A DNA stretch of 64,000 nucleotides from CAYXLI01 sp964464925. Lineage in GTDB: Bacteria; Acidobacteriota; Terriglobia; Bryobacterales; Bryobacteraceae. Location: assembly GCA_964464925.1 (NCBI GenBank), contig CAYXLI010000015.1, positions 1 to 64,000 on the forward strand, in the 5' to 3' direction. Shown here in pieces: positions 53,807 to 62,415 of the stretch (the stretch's first letter is position 1; every line of letters begins with the position of its first letter). The notes under the pieces were generated by a model. It was not told the DNA's origin. It searched no databases and worked only from the letters and a program-made list of their open reading frames with translations. Made by a program: the position numbers and the translations under genes.

Positions 53807-55024
53807 ATGACGCCAGCCAGACGATGGACCGTCGTACTCCTGCTCAGCCTGGGGATGATCATTTCTTATATTGACCGTGGCAACCTCTCGGTTGCGCTCT
53901 CGGTCAAGGAATTTAAGGAGTTATTTCACCTCACGGATAGCGACCGCGGATCCCTCGGCTCCGCCTTTTTCTGGTCGTACGCATTCCTCCAGATTCCGAT
54001 GGGATTCCTCATCGATCGCTACGGTGTGAAAAAGCCTTACGCGATCGGGTTCGCCTTCTGGAGCGTCATGTCGGCAGTTACCGGACTGGCAACCAGCTTT
54101 TCTCAACTATACGCGGTGCGCCTTTTGCTCGGCGTCGGCGAAGCTGTGGTTACACCTGCGAGCCTCCGTTGGATCCGCTTTAACGTGGGGGAAAACCAGC
54201 GTGGACTGGCGGTCGGCTTGCTTTTCGCGGGCGCGAAGCTAGGGCCGGCTATCGCCGCTCCCCTTGCCGGATTACTGCTGATCGAGTTTGGCTGGCGCAG
54301 CATGTTTGTGATCCTCGGTTTAGGTGCCTTACTCTGGCTCATCCCTTGGACCCTGCTCGTGAAAGATGACGATCGGGAACTGGAGTCCGCAGCGGCGAAA
54401 AAGTCTTCCCATCCGGTAATCCCCTTCGCGTCTATCTTCGCGACTCCGGTTGTCTGGGGCATTCTGATCGGCACGTTCTGTTACAACTATTACGTGTATT
54501 TTTGCCTGACCTGGCTCCCTGCGTATTTCGTGGAACGCCGTCACCTGAGCCTCGGGCAGATGGGAAAGTACACGGCCTTCAGCTTCAGCGGAATGGCTTT
54601 CGTCGCCATCGCCGCCGGGTGGCTTGCCGACCGGTTGATCGAGCGTGGTGGCGATCCGGTCAAAATTCGCAAGCGCTTCACGATCGCCGGGTTCCTGGTC
54701 GCATCTACCGAGTTGTTTGGTGCCTTGAGCAACTCCAACGATGTCGCTCTGGCCTTCGCAATTATCTCGCTGGCCGGCTTGGGACTCGCTACCGCGAATT
54801 ACTGGGCGCTCACACAATCGCTCATGCCCGGCGCGGCCATTGGGCGTATCGCGGGCGTACAGAATTTTGCTTCCAATTTGTCCGGCGTTGTGGCTCCGCT
54901 GCTGACCGGCTGGCTTAAACAGAGTACCGGAAAATACGAAGCGCCCATGCAGGCAGTTTGGCTTTTCCTGGTGACCGGGATCGCGTCGTACGCGCTGTTG
55001 GTGAGGAGGAAATATGCTCGGTAA
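53807..55024 (+). CDS. MFS transporter, ACS-type
   Basis: Organic-anion transporter of about 405 residues. The ORF is open from GTG 53756, but MTPARRWTVVLLLSLGMIISY (53807) is a natural N-terminus. ISYIDRGNLSVALSV, AVRLLLGVGEAVVTPASLRWI and a central polar loop typical of ACS members are visible. The cupin gene overlaps its last 11 bases and the hydroxyacyl-CoA dehydrogenase follows, so substrate uptake may feed a short oxidation route. Substrate unknown. Confidence 0.9.
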   Translation: MTPARRWTVVLLLSLGMIISYIDRGNLSVALSVKEFKELFHLTDSDRGSLGSAFFWSYAFLQIPMGFLIDRYGVKKPYAIGFAFWSVMSAVTGLATSFSQLYAVRLLLGVGEAVVTPASLRWIRFNVGENQRGLAVGLLFAGAKLGPAIAAPLAGLLLIEFGWRSMFVILGLGALLWLIPWTLLVKDDDRELESAAAKKSSHPVIPFASIFATPVVWGILIGTFCYNYYVYFCLTWLPAYFVERRHLSLGQMGKYTAFSFSGMAFVAIAAGWLADRLIERGGDPVKIRKRFTIAGFLVASTELFGALSNSNDVALAFAIISLAGLGLATANYWALTQSLMPGAAIGRIAGVQNFASNLSGVVAPLLTGWLKQSTGKYEAPMQAVWLFLVTGIASYALLVRRKYAR

Positions 55025-55370
55025 GATTCAAATAGCCTTGATTTCGTCGGCATCGACTTTTGTAGCGATGCTGTGCTTAGGAGTACCCGCGCAGGTGAAA
55101 GAGGTGCGTTTGGAGAACCAGAAGGTGAAGGTCTCGATGGTGACTTACGAGCCCGGTGTACCCCGCGAGCGATATATCCGGCCTACTGACCAGATCATTG
55201 TCTTTATGGATGACTGCAAATACGAACGCAAGGACTCCGCGACTGGAGAGAAGACTGTACGGCAGCGCAAATCGGGTGACGTGATCTGGCACGACAAAGG
55301 CGAAGATGCACCCGTGCTGACGAACCTGGGTACCAAGGCGTATCGCACGATGGTGATCGAGCTGAAATGA
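55014..55370 (+). CDS. Small exported cupin-like protein
   Basis: A 118-residue protein with a signal peptide (MLGKIQIALISSASTFVAMLCLG) and a cupin-like beta-barrel pattern: RYIRPTDQIIVFMDD, RKSGDVIWHDKGEDAPVLTNLG, AYRTMVIELK. The metal ligands of classical cupins are not fully present (one His). It overlaps both neighbours (11 and 4 bases) in a tight operon. Reaction unknown; it might bind the substrate before import. Confidence 0.8.
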   Translation: MLGKIQIALISSASTFVAMLCLGVPAQVKEVRLENQKVKVSMVTYEPGVPRERYIRPTDQIIVFMDDCKYERKDSATGEKTVRQRKSGDVIWHDKGEDAPVLTNLGTKAYRTMVIELK

Positions 55371-56314
55371 CCTTCCGCAGCGCGGCTGTGATCGGCACCG
55401 GCATGATGGGACCCGGGATCGCTGCAACCGTCGCTCTCGGCGGCGTAGAGACAGCGATTATATCCCGCTCCGCCGATTCCGCCCGGCATGGGTTGGCTAC
55501 CGCTCTCAGCTATGTCGCGTTGCTCCGATCGAACGGGTTGGCGGCTTCGGCCCAGGCTGAGTGGGCGCAAACCCACCTGAGCGCCTCCGGCGATCTGCAC
55601 GCGGCCGTCTCCGAAGTGGACCTGGTCATAGAGTCCGCGCCGGAGAATCTGCTGTTCAAACAAAAATTATTCGCAGGACTCGATGCGGTCGCCCGGCCAG
55701 ACGCCGTATTGGCCTCCAACACATCCGGACTCTCGATCACCGCCATTGCGGAGCTTTGTACGCGTCCGCAACGAGTGCTCACCACACATTTTTGGAATCC
55801 GCCTCACCTGATGCCTCTGGTCGAGGTGGTGAAGGGCGAGCGGACTTCACACGAAATCGCTGTCGCGGTTCGGGATCTGTTGACACGATGCGGGAAGGTC
55901 CCCGTGCTCGTGAAAAAGGATAGGCCGGGACAACTCGGCAACCGGCTTCAGATGGCCCTCGTGCGCGAAGCGGTCAACATCGTGCAGGAAGGAATCGCAG
56001 ACGCCGAAGATGTCGATCTCGCCGCTAAGGCGGGGTTCGGTTTGCGCCTGCCGGTCTACGGAATTCTGGAGCATCAGGACATCGTGGGCCTTGATCTGGG
56101 ATGCGAAGTGGTGGACTACGTCACGCGTGATCTGAACAATCAGCCGGGTGCTCCGTCGCTAATGCAGCAGCTGCTCGACGAGGGCAAGCTAGGTGCAAAG
56201 ACCGGCCAGGGTTTCTATAACTGGACCACGAAAAGCGCAGACGAAGTGAGGGCCCGGCGTGATGCTTTCATTTTGAAGATGGTGCGCGACTACTATCCCC
56301 GGTTGGGAAGCTAG
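55367..56314 (+). CDS. 3-hydroxyacyl-CoA dehydrogenase-type oxidoreductase
   Basis: NAD-dependent dehydrogenase of 315 residues. The Rossmann motif AVIGTGMMGPGIA is at 7-19, ESAPENLLFKQKLF and SNTSGLSITAIAE follow, the catalytic His lies in TTHFWNPPHLMPLVEVV (family HFFNPxHxMxLVE), and the C-terminal domain runs from GQLGNRLQMALVREA. Relatives include 3-hydroxybutyryl-CoA and L-gulonate/carnitine dehydrogenases, so the substrate may be a hydroxy acid rather than a CoA ester. Operon with an organic-anion MFS supports the latter. The end overlaps fliM by four bases. Confidence 0.9.
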   Translation: MTFRSAAVIGTGMMGPGIAATVALGGVETAIISRSADSARHGLATALSYVALLRSNGLAASAQAEWAQTHLSASGDLHAAVSEVDLVIESAPENLLFKQKLFAGLDAVARPDAVLASNTSGLSITAIAELCTRPQRVLTTHFWNPPHLMPLVEVVKGERTSHEIAVAVRDLLTRCGKVPVLVKKDRPGQLGNRLQMALVREAVNIVQEGIADAEDVDLAAKAGFGLRLPVYGILEHQDIVGLDLGCEVVDYVTRDLNNQPGAPSLMQQLLDEGKLGAKTGQGFYNWTTKSADEVRARRDAFILKMVRDYYPRLGS

Positions 56315-57273
56315 CCGCCGGGGGTGAAGAGTTGCTCGACGGCGAATGCCTTCTTCCGGCCTGAAGGGACAACGTGGCCGCGATACTTCTTCCGCCCGTT
56401 TAAGATGAGGTCGATCGGCTTCTCGGTGGTGTAGTCAAACTGGATCACATCGCCGATTTTCAGGCTCAGCATGTCGTCGACCGAGATGGTTGGCCCCTGG
56501 AGTCTGGCGTCCATGTGAAACGCGGACGGAGCGATGAGGCGGAAAATGCGTGCCTGTTCGTCTGCCGTCATCTCGCTTTTGCGGACACTCCACTGCTGGT
56601 CGAACTTCTGCCGGAGCATTTTGATGATGATGGATGGAATACCGATATTCATCACGCCCGACGTGTCTCCGATCCGGACCTCCATGCTAATCGCCACCAG
56701 CGCTTCGTTGGGCGCCAAAATCTGAAGCAGAGAGGGTTCCGTCTCGTAATATTCGATGTTGAAATCGAGGCTCGTAACCGAGTGCCAGGCGGACTTGAGA
56801 TTCTGCAGAATGATGCGCAGGAGCCCGTCCAGGATGCTCTGTTCGATTTCCGTGATCTCGCGGGTAATCTTCGTCTGGTTGCGCCCATTGCCCCCTAGAA
56901 GCATTTCCAGGATCGGGAACGTCAATGCCGAATTCAGCTCCAGGACGGCATTGCCCTCCAGCGGCCTCATACTCAAGGTAGACAGGCAAGTGGGCGCTTG
57001 AAGACTCGCAGTGAATTCATGGAACGAGAGTTGCTCCACGGAAATCAGATTCACGATCACATAGGCGCGCAGGTAGGCGGAAAGACTGGAAGCGAGGCTG
57101 CGCGCGAAATTCTCGTGTAGAAGATGAATCGCCCGGAGCTGGTCCTTTGCGATGCGGTCGGGACGGCGGAAGTCGTAAGGCTGTGTTCGCTTGGCCGGGT
57201 CATCGAGCCCGCTGCCGTGGACGCTGCGGAATACGGAATCTATCTCTTCTTGCGAAAGAACCCGGTCGGACAC
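56311..57273 (-). CDS. fliM: Flagellar motor switch protein FliM
   Basis: A 320-residue FliM, GTG start with AGGAG nine bases before it. The N-terminus VLSQEEIDSVF is the CheY-P-binding peptide. The CheC-like middle domain (LRAIHLLHENFARSLASSLSAYLR, EFTASLQAPTCLSTLSMRPLEG, IEQSILDGLLRIIL) and C-terminal SpoA domain (LKIGDVIQFDYTTEKPIDLILNGRKKYRGHVV) are all present, so the protein looks intact. No other flagellar gene is within 30 kb either side in this window; they must lie elsewhere or be lost. Confidence 0.95.
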   Translation of the reverse strand: MSDRVLSQEEIDSVFRSVHGSGLDDPAKRTQPYDFRRPDRIAKDQLRAIHLLHENFARSLASSLSAYLRAYVIVNLISVEQLSFHEFTASLQAPTCLSTLSMRPLEGNAVLELNSALTFPILEMLLGGNGRNQTKITREITEIEQSILDGLLRIILQNLKSAWHSVTSLDFNIEYYETEPSLLQILAPNEALVAISMEVRIGDTSGVMNIGIPSIIIKMLRQKFDQQWSVRKSEMTADEQARIFRLIAPSAFHMDARLQGPTISVDDMLSLKIGDVIQFDYTTEKPIDLILNGRKKYRGHVVPSGRKKAFAVEQLFTPGG

Positions 57274-57362
57274 GCGTAGATGCTCCTGTGGGTGACATCG
57301 GACGCAACATGGATCGGGACTAGATAAGAAGAGTCTGAGGCTCCGCGGCTACACTGGGAGAA

Positions 57363-58646
57363 GTGGCGAGTTTTACTATCAGGAGCTTCGGCTGCAGGGC
57401 ATCGCAGGCCGACGGGGCCGCGATTGAGTCGCTGCTGCAACGTCAAGGGTTTGCGCCTGCAGAGCAGCACGCCGATTTCGTCATCCTGAACACGTGCACG
57501 GTTACCGCAGCGGCGGACGATGAATTGCGCCAGGTTGTGCGTCGCGTCCATCGCGAAAACCCGCAAGCCCGGATCGTGATTACCGGCTGCTATGCGCAGC
57601 GCGCGCCGGAGGAACTGCGCGATCTGCCTGGCGTCGAGATGGTCGTCGGTAACTCGCACAAGACTCGGATCGCAGATCTGCTTGCGGCGCCGTTTCACGG
57701 CGAAGTGCACGTTGGCGACATCTTTGCACAACAGGAATTCCTCGCCTCGCCCATCGAGGAGGCGGCCCCGGACCGTTCCCGGCCGAACCTGAAGATTCAG
57801 GATGGTTGCGGGAACCGCTGCTCCTTCTGCATCATCCCCTATGTCCGCGGACGTAGCAGAAGCGCGCCAGTCGAACAGGTGGTAATGCAGGTCAGAGAGC
57901 TGAGTACCCGCTATGCCGAAGTGGTCCTGACAGGCATCAACCTCGGCCGTTGGGGCAGGGAAGCGGGTGTGCGAATGCGACTTGCCGATCTGTTGCGAAC
58001 GCTTCTTGCCGAAACAGACATACAGCGGCTGCGACTCTCCTCGGTCGAGCCGATGGACTGGAGCGATGACTTGCTAAGGCTAATGGCCGGTTCGCCGAGA
58101 ATCGCCAAACATGTACATGCTCCGATGCAGTCCGGATCCGATACCGTCCTGCGCAGGATGCACCGCAAGTATCGGCCGGGGCACTACGAAGACCGTATCC
58201 GCAAAGCGCGCGAGTGGATGCCTGATTGTGCCGTTGGTGCCGACGTAATGACCGGATTTCCGGGAGAGACGGAGGAGGAGTTCGAGCAGACGCGCAGTAT
58301 GGTCGAGCGTCTCCCGTTCACCTATCTGCACGTATTTCCTTACTCGGAACGGCCCGGTACCCCCGCGGCTGAGAGTATGCACCACGTACCAGTGCAGATC
58401 CGGCGCGAGCGCGGGCGGATCTTGCAGTTGCTTGCGGAGGAGAAGAACCGCGAATTCCGCCGGTCGCTAGTTGGACTTACCCTCCCGGCGGCGGTGTTGC
58501 AGGACGGTCGTCACGCCATGACTACGAACTACCTGACAGTGGAGCTTAGTCATTCGCGCTTGCCGCGCACCTTACTCGATGTGACCGCTGGCGGTCTCAC
58601 GAAGAGCGGTTTTTACGAAGCGAACCCATTACCGGTTCTCGCCTGA
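57363..58646 (+). CDS. mtaB: Radical-SAM tRNA methylthiotransferase, MiaB/MtaB family
   Basis: Adds a methylthio group to a modified adenosine of tRNA. GTG start. The N-terminal UPF0004 domain has C11, C45 and C76 for one iron-sulfur cluster. The radical-SAM motif is C149-G-N-R-C153-S-F-C156, followed by VRGRSRSAP and GADVMTGFPGETEEEFEQT. The 427-residue length and the CGNRCSFC spacing match the MtaB (t6A) branch rather than MiaB. Fits the tsaD gene in this window, which makes the t6A substrate. The stop overlaps the convergent M20 gene by 18 bases. Confidence 0.88.
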   Translation: MASFTIRSFGCRASQADGAAIESLLQRQGFAPAEQHADFVILNTCTVTAAADDELRQVVRRVHRENPQARIVITGCYAQRAPEELRDLPGVEMVVGNSHKTRIADLLAAPFHGEVHVGDIFAQQEFLASPIEEAAPDRSRPNLKIQDGCGNRCSFCIIPYVRGRSRSAPVEQVVMQVRELSTRYAEVVLTGINLGRWGREAGVRMRLADLLRTLLAETDIQRLRLSSVEPMDWSDDLLRLMAGSPRIAKHVHAPMQSGSDTVLRRMHRKYRPGHYEDRIRKAREWMPDCAVGADVMTGFPGETEEEFEQTRSMVERLPFTYLHVFPYSERPGTPAAESMHHVPVQIRRERGRILQLLAEEKNREFRRSLVGLTLPAAVLQDGRHAMTTNYLTVELSHSRLPRTLLDVTAGGLTKSGFYEANPLPVLA

Positions 58647-60140
58647 CTCCGCCATGGTCATCAGTGCGGCCATCGTTTCGATGCCATCCCATAGATTCTG
58701 CAGCCGGATATTCTCATTGGAGCTGTGCTGGCTGTTGTCGTGATTCGCGATCGGGATGCCGATCATCGGCACGTGAAGCACGTTTTCAATCATGTACAAC
58801 GGAACGCTTCCGCCGAGTGTAGGAAGCCTTACGATTGGGCCGCGCGCCTTCTCCAGCGCGGCTATGACCTCCTGGGATATCGGCAGGTCCATCGGCGTGC
58901 GCTCGGCGTTGTAGCCGCCTTCTGTGGTGAGCATCGCGATCTTCGGATGGGAGAGCCGCGTCGCCTCATCGGGCTCCTTGTTGGCTAAGTAGTAGCCCTG
59001 CTTCCGGATGTGCTTCATCAGGCGATCGGTCGCGTCCTGCACGGTGATGCCTTTCACGAGTCGAATGTCTATCGAGGCGATCGCCTTTGAGGGGATGACG
59101 TTTCGCGCTTTCTTTCCCACATCCACACTTTGCAATCCGCGTATGTTCAAGGATGGCTCATTGATGAGGTCAATCAGTTTGCGCGCCCCGCCGTCCGTGC
59201 GGGCGAGCCATAGCTCCTTGCGAAGTTCGGCATCGCTATCCGGCGCCTCTGCCAGGGCTTTCTTTTCAGAGTCTGTGAACTTGACAATTCCGTCATAGAA
59301 ATTGGGGATCAGCACACGCCCGTCATCGTCCTTCATCGACGCCAGCAGGCGCGCCAGCATCATCGCCGGGTTCGGAGCCCAGTTCCCGTAATGCCCGCTA
59401 TGCAGTTCGCGCCTGGGCCCGAATACAGTGAGGTCGAATCCAACGACGCCGCGTGCGCCGAAGTAGATCTGCTGTTGACGCGTCTGATGGACAGGTCCGT
59501 CGCAGATAAACCAAACGTCGGATGTGAGCGCGACGGCATTGCGTTTCAACGCGCCTTCCAAATGGCGTGAGCCTGCCTCCTCCTCCCCTTCGAAGACAAA
59601 CTTGACGTTCGATGTCAGAGGGATCTTCTGGTCTTGCAGCACGTCCAGGGCGCTTAGCATCGCGATGATCGCGGCCTTGTCGTCTGACGTAGACCTGCCG
59701 TAGAGGCGCCACTCGGGGTCGACACGTTCGCCCGTCCGTGGGAGCGGGAGTACTCTGCCGTCCTTCTCCAGGGGAGCAGACAGAAGCCTCGGCTGGAAAG
59801 GATTGCCGCCGGCCCACTCGCTGTTCTCAACAGGTTGACCGTCGTAATGAGCGTAGAATACGACCGTGCGCTTTGCGTCCGCAGCCGGCAGTTCTCCGTA
59901 CACGACGGGCTGTTCCCCAGCGCCAGGGAGGAATCGCACGAGAATACCGCGGCGCTCCATCATGCGGCGGAGCAGTTCTGCATTCCGCTGGATGTTTACA
60001 CGGTCGGACGCGATGTTTGGAACAGACAGGAATTCCGCGAATTCTTTGAGAATCTGCGGCTGCCGCCTCTCTACTGCTTCGCGCACCGGGGAAGCCGCCA
60101 GCAGACCCGCTGTAATGCCGAGGAACAAAGCTGCTCGCAT
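58629..60140 (-). CDS. Exported M20 family metallopeptidase (dipeptidase-like)
   Basis: A 503-residue zinc peptidase with a signal peptide (MRAALFLGITAGLLAASP). Zinc ligands and catalytic residues are visible: H98 in YAHYDGQPV, Asp in GRSTSDDKA, and the Glu pair in FEGEEEAGS. HSGHYGNWAPNPA and SQHSSNENI in the dimerisation and C-terminal parts complete the site. Likely cleaves dipeptides or acylated amino acids in the periplasm. Divergent from the DUF4126 gene with 17 bases between starts. Confidence 0.92.
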   Translation of the reverse strand: MRAALFLGITAGLLAASPVREAVERRQPQILKEFAEFLSVPNIASDRVNIQRNAELLRRMMERRGILVRFLPGAGEQPVVYGELPAADAKRTVVFYAHYDGQPVENSEWAGGNPFQPRLLSAPLEKDGRVLPLPRTGERVDPEWRLYGRSTSDDKAAIIAMLSALDVLQDQKIPLTSNVKFVFEGEEEAGSRHLEGALKRNAVALTSDVWFICDGPVHQTRQQQIYFGARGVVGFDLTVFGPRRELHSGHYGNWAPNPAMMLARLLASMKDDDGRVLIPNFYDGIVKFTDSEKKALAEAPDSDAELRKELWLARTDGGARKLIDLINEPSLNIRGLQSVDVGKKARNVIPSKAIASIDIRLVKGITVQDATDRLMKHIRKQGYYLANKEPDEATRLSHPKIAMLTTEGGYNAERTPMDLPISQEVIAALEKARGPIVRLPTLGGSVPLYMIENVLHVPMIGIPIANHDNSQHSSNENIRLQNLWDGIETMAALMTMAESGENR

Positions 60141-60157
60141 TGACGTATTGTTGCACT

Positions 60158-60745
60158 ATGGACACCGTTCAGTTGCTGGGTTCCGCACTCGGGCTGGGGC
60201 TATTGGCGGGCATCCGGTTGTATGCGACGGTGCTCATCCTAGGGCTGATCGCGCGGTTCCATTGGTTCACTTTGCCGCCGGGCTTAGATGTTCTGGGGCA
60301 CACGTGGGTTCTAGTGACTGCCGGAATTGCCTGCGCGATCGAGTTTGTGGCGGACAAGATCCCCTGGCTGGATACGATGTGGGACTCGGTTCACACATTT
60401 ATTCGCCCGATCGGAGCAGCGCTACTGGGCGCAGCCGCGTTCCAGCAGACCGATCCCACTCTGAAGATGGTGATTGCTCTCCTGTGCGGAGGCGTGGCCT
60501 TCAGCGGACACTCTTCGAAAGCCGCGACGCGATTTGCCGCGAACCACTCGCCGGAGCCCTTCAGCAACTGGACTCTGAGTCTCTTTGAAGACGTGTTTGT
60601 GCCGTTCGGAATCTGGCTGGCTATCAGCCATCCCGTCATTACCTTTGCTCTAGTGATAGTCTTTTTGGCAGTGTTCTTCTGGCTCTCTCGCACCATTTTT
60701 CGTTTCTTTCGTGACCGGTTGCGGACCGCGCAGGCGGCTCGGTGA
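60158..60745 (+). CDS. DUF4126 membrane protein
   Basis: About 195 residues, ATG at 60158 (TTG 60140 is open upstream). Family features are SALGLGLLAGIRLYATVLILGL and VADKIPWLDTMWDSVHTFIRPIGAALLGAAAF, with 4-5 spans and ATRFAANHSPEPFSNW before the last two. Function unknown. The stop overlaps the MFS start (GTGA), which suggests coupling to that transporter. Confidence 0.85.
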   Translation: MDTVQLLGSALGLGLLAGIRLYATVLILGLIARFHWFTLPPGLDVLGHTWVLVTAGIACAIEFVADKIPWLDTMWDSVHTFIRPIGAALLGAAAFQQTDPTLKMVIALLCGGVAFSGHSSKAATRFAANHSPEPFSNWTLSLFEDVFVPFGIWLAISHPVITFALVIVFLAVFFWLSRTIFRFFRDRLRTAQAAR

Positions 60746-62016
60746 GTAACGTTCGCTTTCGCGTCGTGGCATTTGGAGTCGGTCTGGCAGCCCTGACGTA
60801 TCTGGACCGTGTCTGTATCTCCACCGTTGCGCCGGACATCATGCGAGACCTCGGACTCACGCGGCTACAGATGAGCTGGGTATTCAGCGCGTTCACGCTA
60901 GCGTACGGCATATTCGAGATCCCGACAGCCTGGTGGGCCGATCGCGTCGGCAGCCGGCGCGTGTTGACGCGAATTGTCGCATGGTGGTCTTCTTTCACCG
61001 TGCTGACGGCCGCTGCAACCGGACTGCCTTCGCTGCTGGCTTTGAGGTTCCTTTTCGGGATAGGAGAAGCGGGCGCCTGGCCGAATGCAGCGCGCGTGTT
61101 CTCCCGATGGATTCCGGCGCGGGAGCGCGGGCTGGTGCAAGGCATCTTCTTCGGTGGTGCGCATTTGTCGGGCGGAATTACGCCGCTACTAGTGACTGCG
61201 CTACAAGGTGTGCTGCCATGGCGAATGATTTTCGTGCTGTTTGGTTCTATTGGATTTGTGTGGGTGATCGCCTGGTGGCGCTGGTTCCGGGATGAGCCTG
61301 CGGAGCACCCTTCAGTCGCGCCTGAAGAACGCGATTACATCGAAGGAGGCCGAATCCAGACCGGCGGGCATGGTGTGGACGGACGCTTCTGGAGAGCGCT
61401 GGCATCGTGGCAGGTTCTTGCGCTCTGCGGAATGTACTTCGCCAACACATACGGCTTCTATTTCCTGATCACGTGGCTGCCGGCGTATCTCGCAAAAGCC
61501 CGCGGCATGCAGAGCACCGAGTTGGGCCTCTTCGCGGGTTTGCCTCTGATGCTTTCCGTCGTTGCGGACCTGACTGGGGGAATTACTACGGACCGTCTGG
61601 CTGCGCGATACGGGCTGCGTTGGGGACGGCGCATCGTAGGTGCGTCCGGCTACGGGATGGCAACCGTAATGCTCGTGCTGAGCATCCTGACCTCGCACGC
61701 GCAACTTGCGGCTCTGCTGCTTGCGATTGCCGCGGCTTGCTCCATGTTTACGCTTGCGCCAAGCTGGGCCGCCTGCATCGAGATGGGAGGGCCCGCGGCC
61801 GGCACGCTGAGCGCAGTGATGAACACCGCAGGACAGGTGGGAGGAATCCTGAGCCCGATCGTGCTCGCGTACCTGGTGGATCATTTCGCCAACTGGGCGC
61901 TGCCTATCTGGGTGATGTGCGGTCTTTACGCGATGGCTACCGTGTGCTGGCTGGTAATCGACGCTTCCAAACGGCTGGTGCCGGAGGACGCGAGATCACT
62001 CGCCGAGCAGGTGTAG
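60742..62016 (+). CDS. MFS transporter, ACS-type (third in window)
   Basis: A 424-residue major facilitator starting at GTG 60742, coupled to DUF4126 by GTGA. LTYLDRVCISTVAPDIMRDL, AYGIFEIPTAWWADRVGSRRVL and RFLFGIGEAGAWPNAARVFSRWIP are typical ACS segments. About 12 spans with a polar centre. Substrate unknown. The end overlaps the convergent yjbQ gene by 21 bases. Confidence 0.9.
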   Translation: MSNVRFRVVAFGVGLAALTYLDRVCISTVAPDIMRDLGLTRLQMSWVFSAFTLAYGIFEIPTAWWADRVGSRRVLTRIVAWWSSFTVLTAAATGLPSLLALRFLFGIGEAGAWPNAARVFSRWIPARERGLVQGIFFGGAHLSGGITPLLVTALQGVLPWRMIFVLFGSIGFVWVIAWWRWFRDEPAEHPSVAPEERDYIEGGRIQTGGHGVDGRFWRALASWQVLALCGMYFANTYGFYFLITWLPAYLAKARGMQSTELGLFAGLPLMLSVVADLTGGITTDRLAARYGLRWGRRIVGASGYGMATVMLVLSILTSHAQLAALLLAIAAACSMFTLAPSWAACIEMGGPAAGTLSAVMNTAGQVGGILSPIVLAYLVDHFANWALPIWVMCGLYAMATVCWLVIDASKRLVPEDARSLAEQV

Positions 62017-62415
62017 CACAACTGTTCGCCGGTGCGGATGCGCGCGATGCTCGAACACATACAACCCCTGCCAGGTTCCAAGCGCTAAACGGCCACGCGT
62101 GACGGGAATTGAAAGCTGCGTCTGTGTAAGAGCCGTCCGGATATGCGCGGGCATATCGTCGGGCCCTTCGACGGTATGGCGATACAGCCGGTTGTCCTCC
62201 GGCGCGATGCGTCCGAAGTAGTCGTTCAGATCGAGGATGACGTCAGGATCTGCGTTCTCCTGAATCGTAAGAGATGCCGAAGTGTGTTGAATGAACACCG
62301 TGAGCAATCCGTTCGTGAGTTCGCAGCCAGAAACCCAGCGCTCCACCTCGCGAGTGAAGTCGTAGAGTCCCTTGCCGCGCGTGGAAACCGAGATCTCGTG
62401 GGTGAACTGCCTCAT
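61996..62415 (-). CDS. yjbQ: YjbQ family protein (UPF0047)
   Basis: A 139-residue UPF0047 protein with the conserved FIQHTSASLTIQENADPDVILDLNDYFGRIAP and HRTVVLHLLGE. Members have been described as having weak thiamine-phosphate synthase activity; the true role is unsettled. The ATG overlaps the glmS stop (ATGA), so it is co-translated with glmS. Confidence 0.92.
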   Translation of the reverse strand: MRQFTHEISVSTRGKGLYDFTREVERWVSGCELTNGLLTVFIQHTSASLTIQENADPDVILDLNDYFGRIAPEDNRLYRHTVEGPDDMPAHIRTALTQTQLSIPVTRGRLALGTWQGLYVFEHRAHPHRRTVVLHLLGE

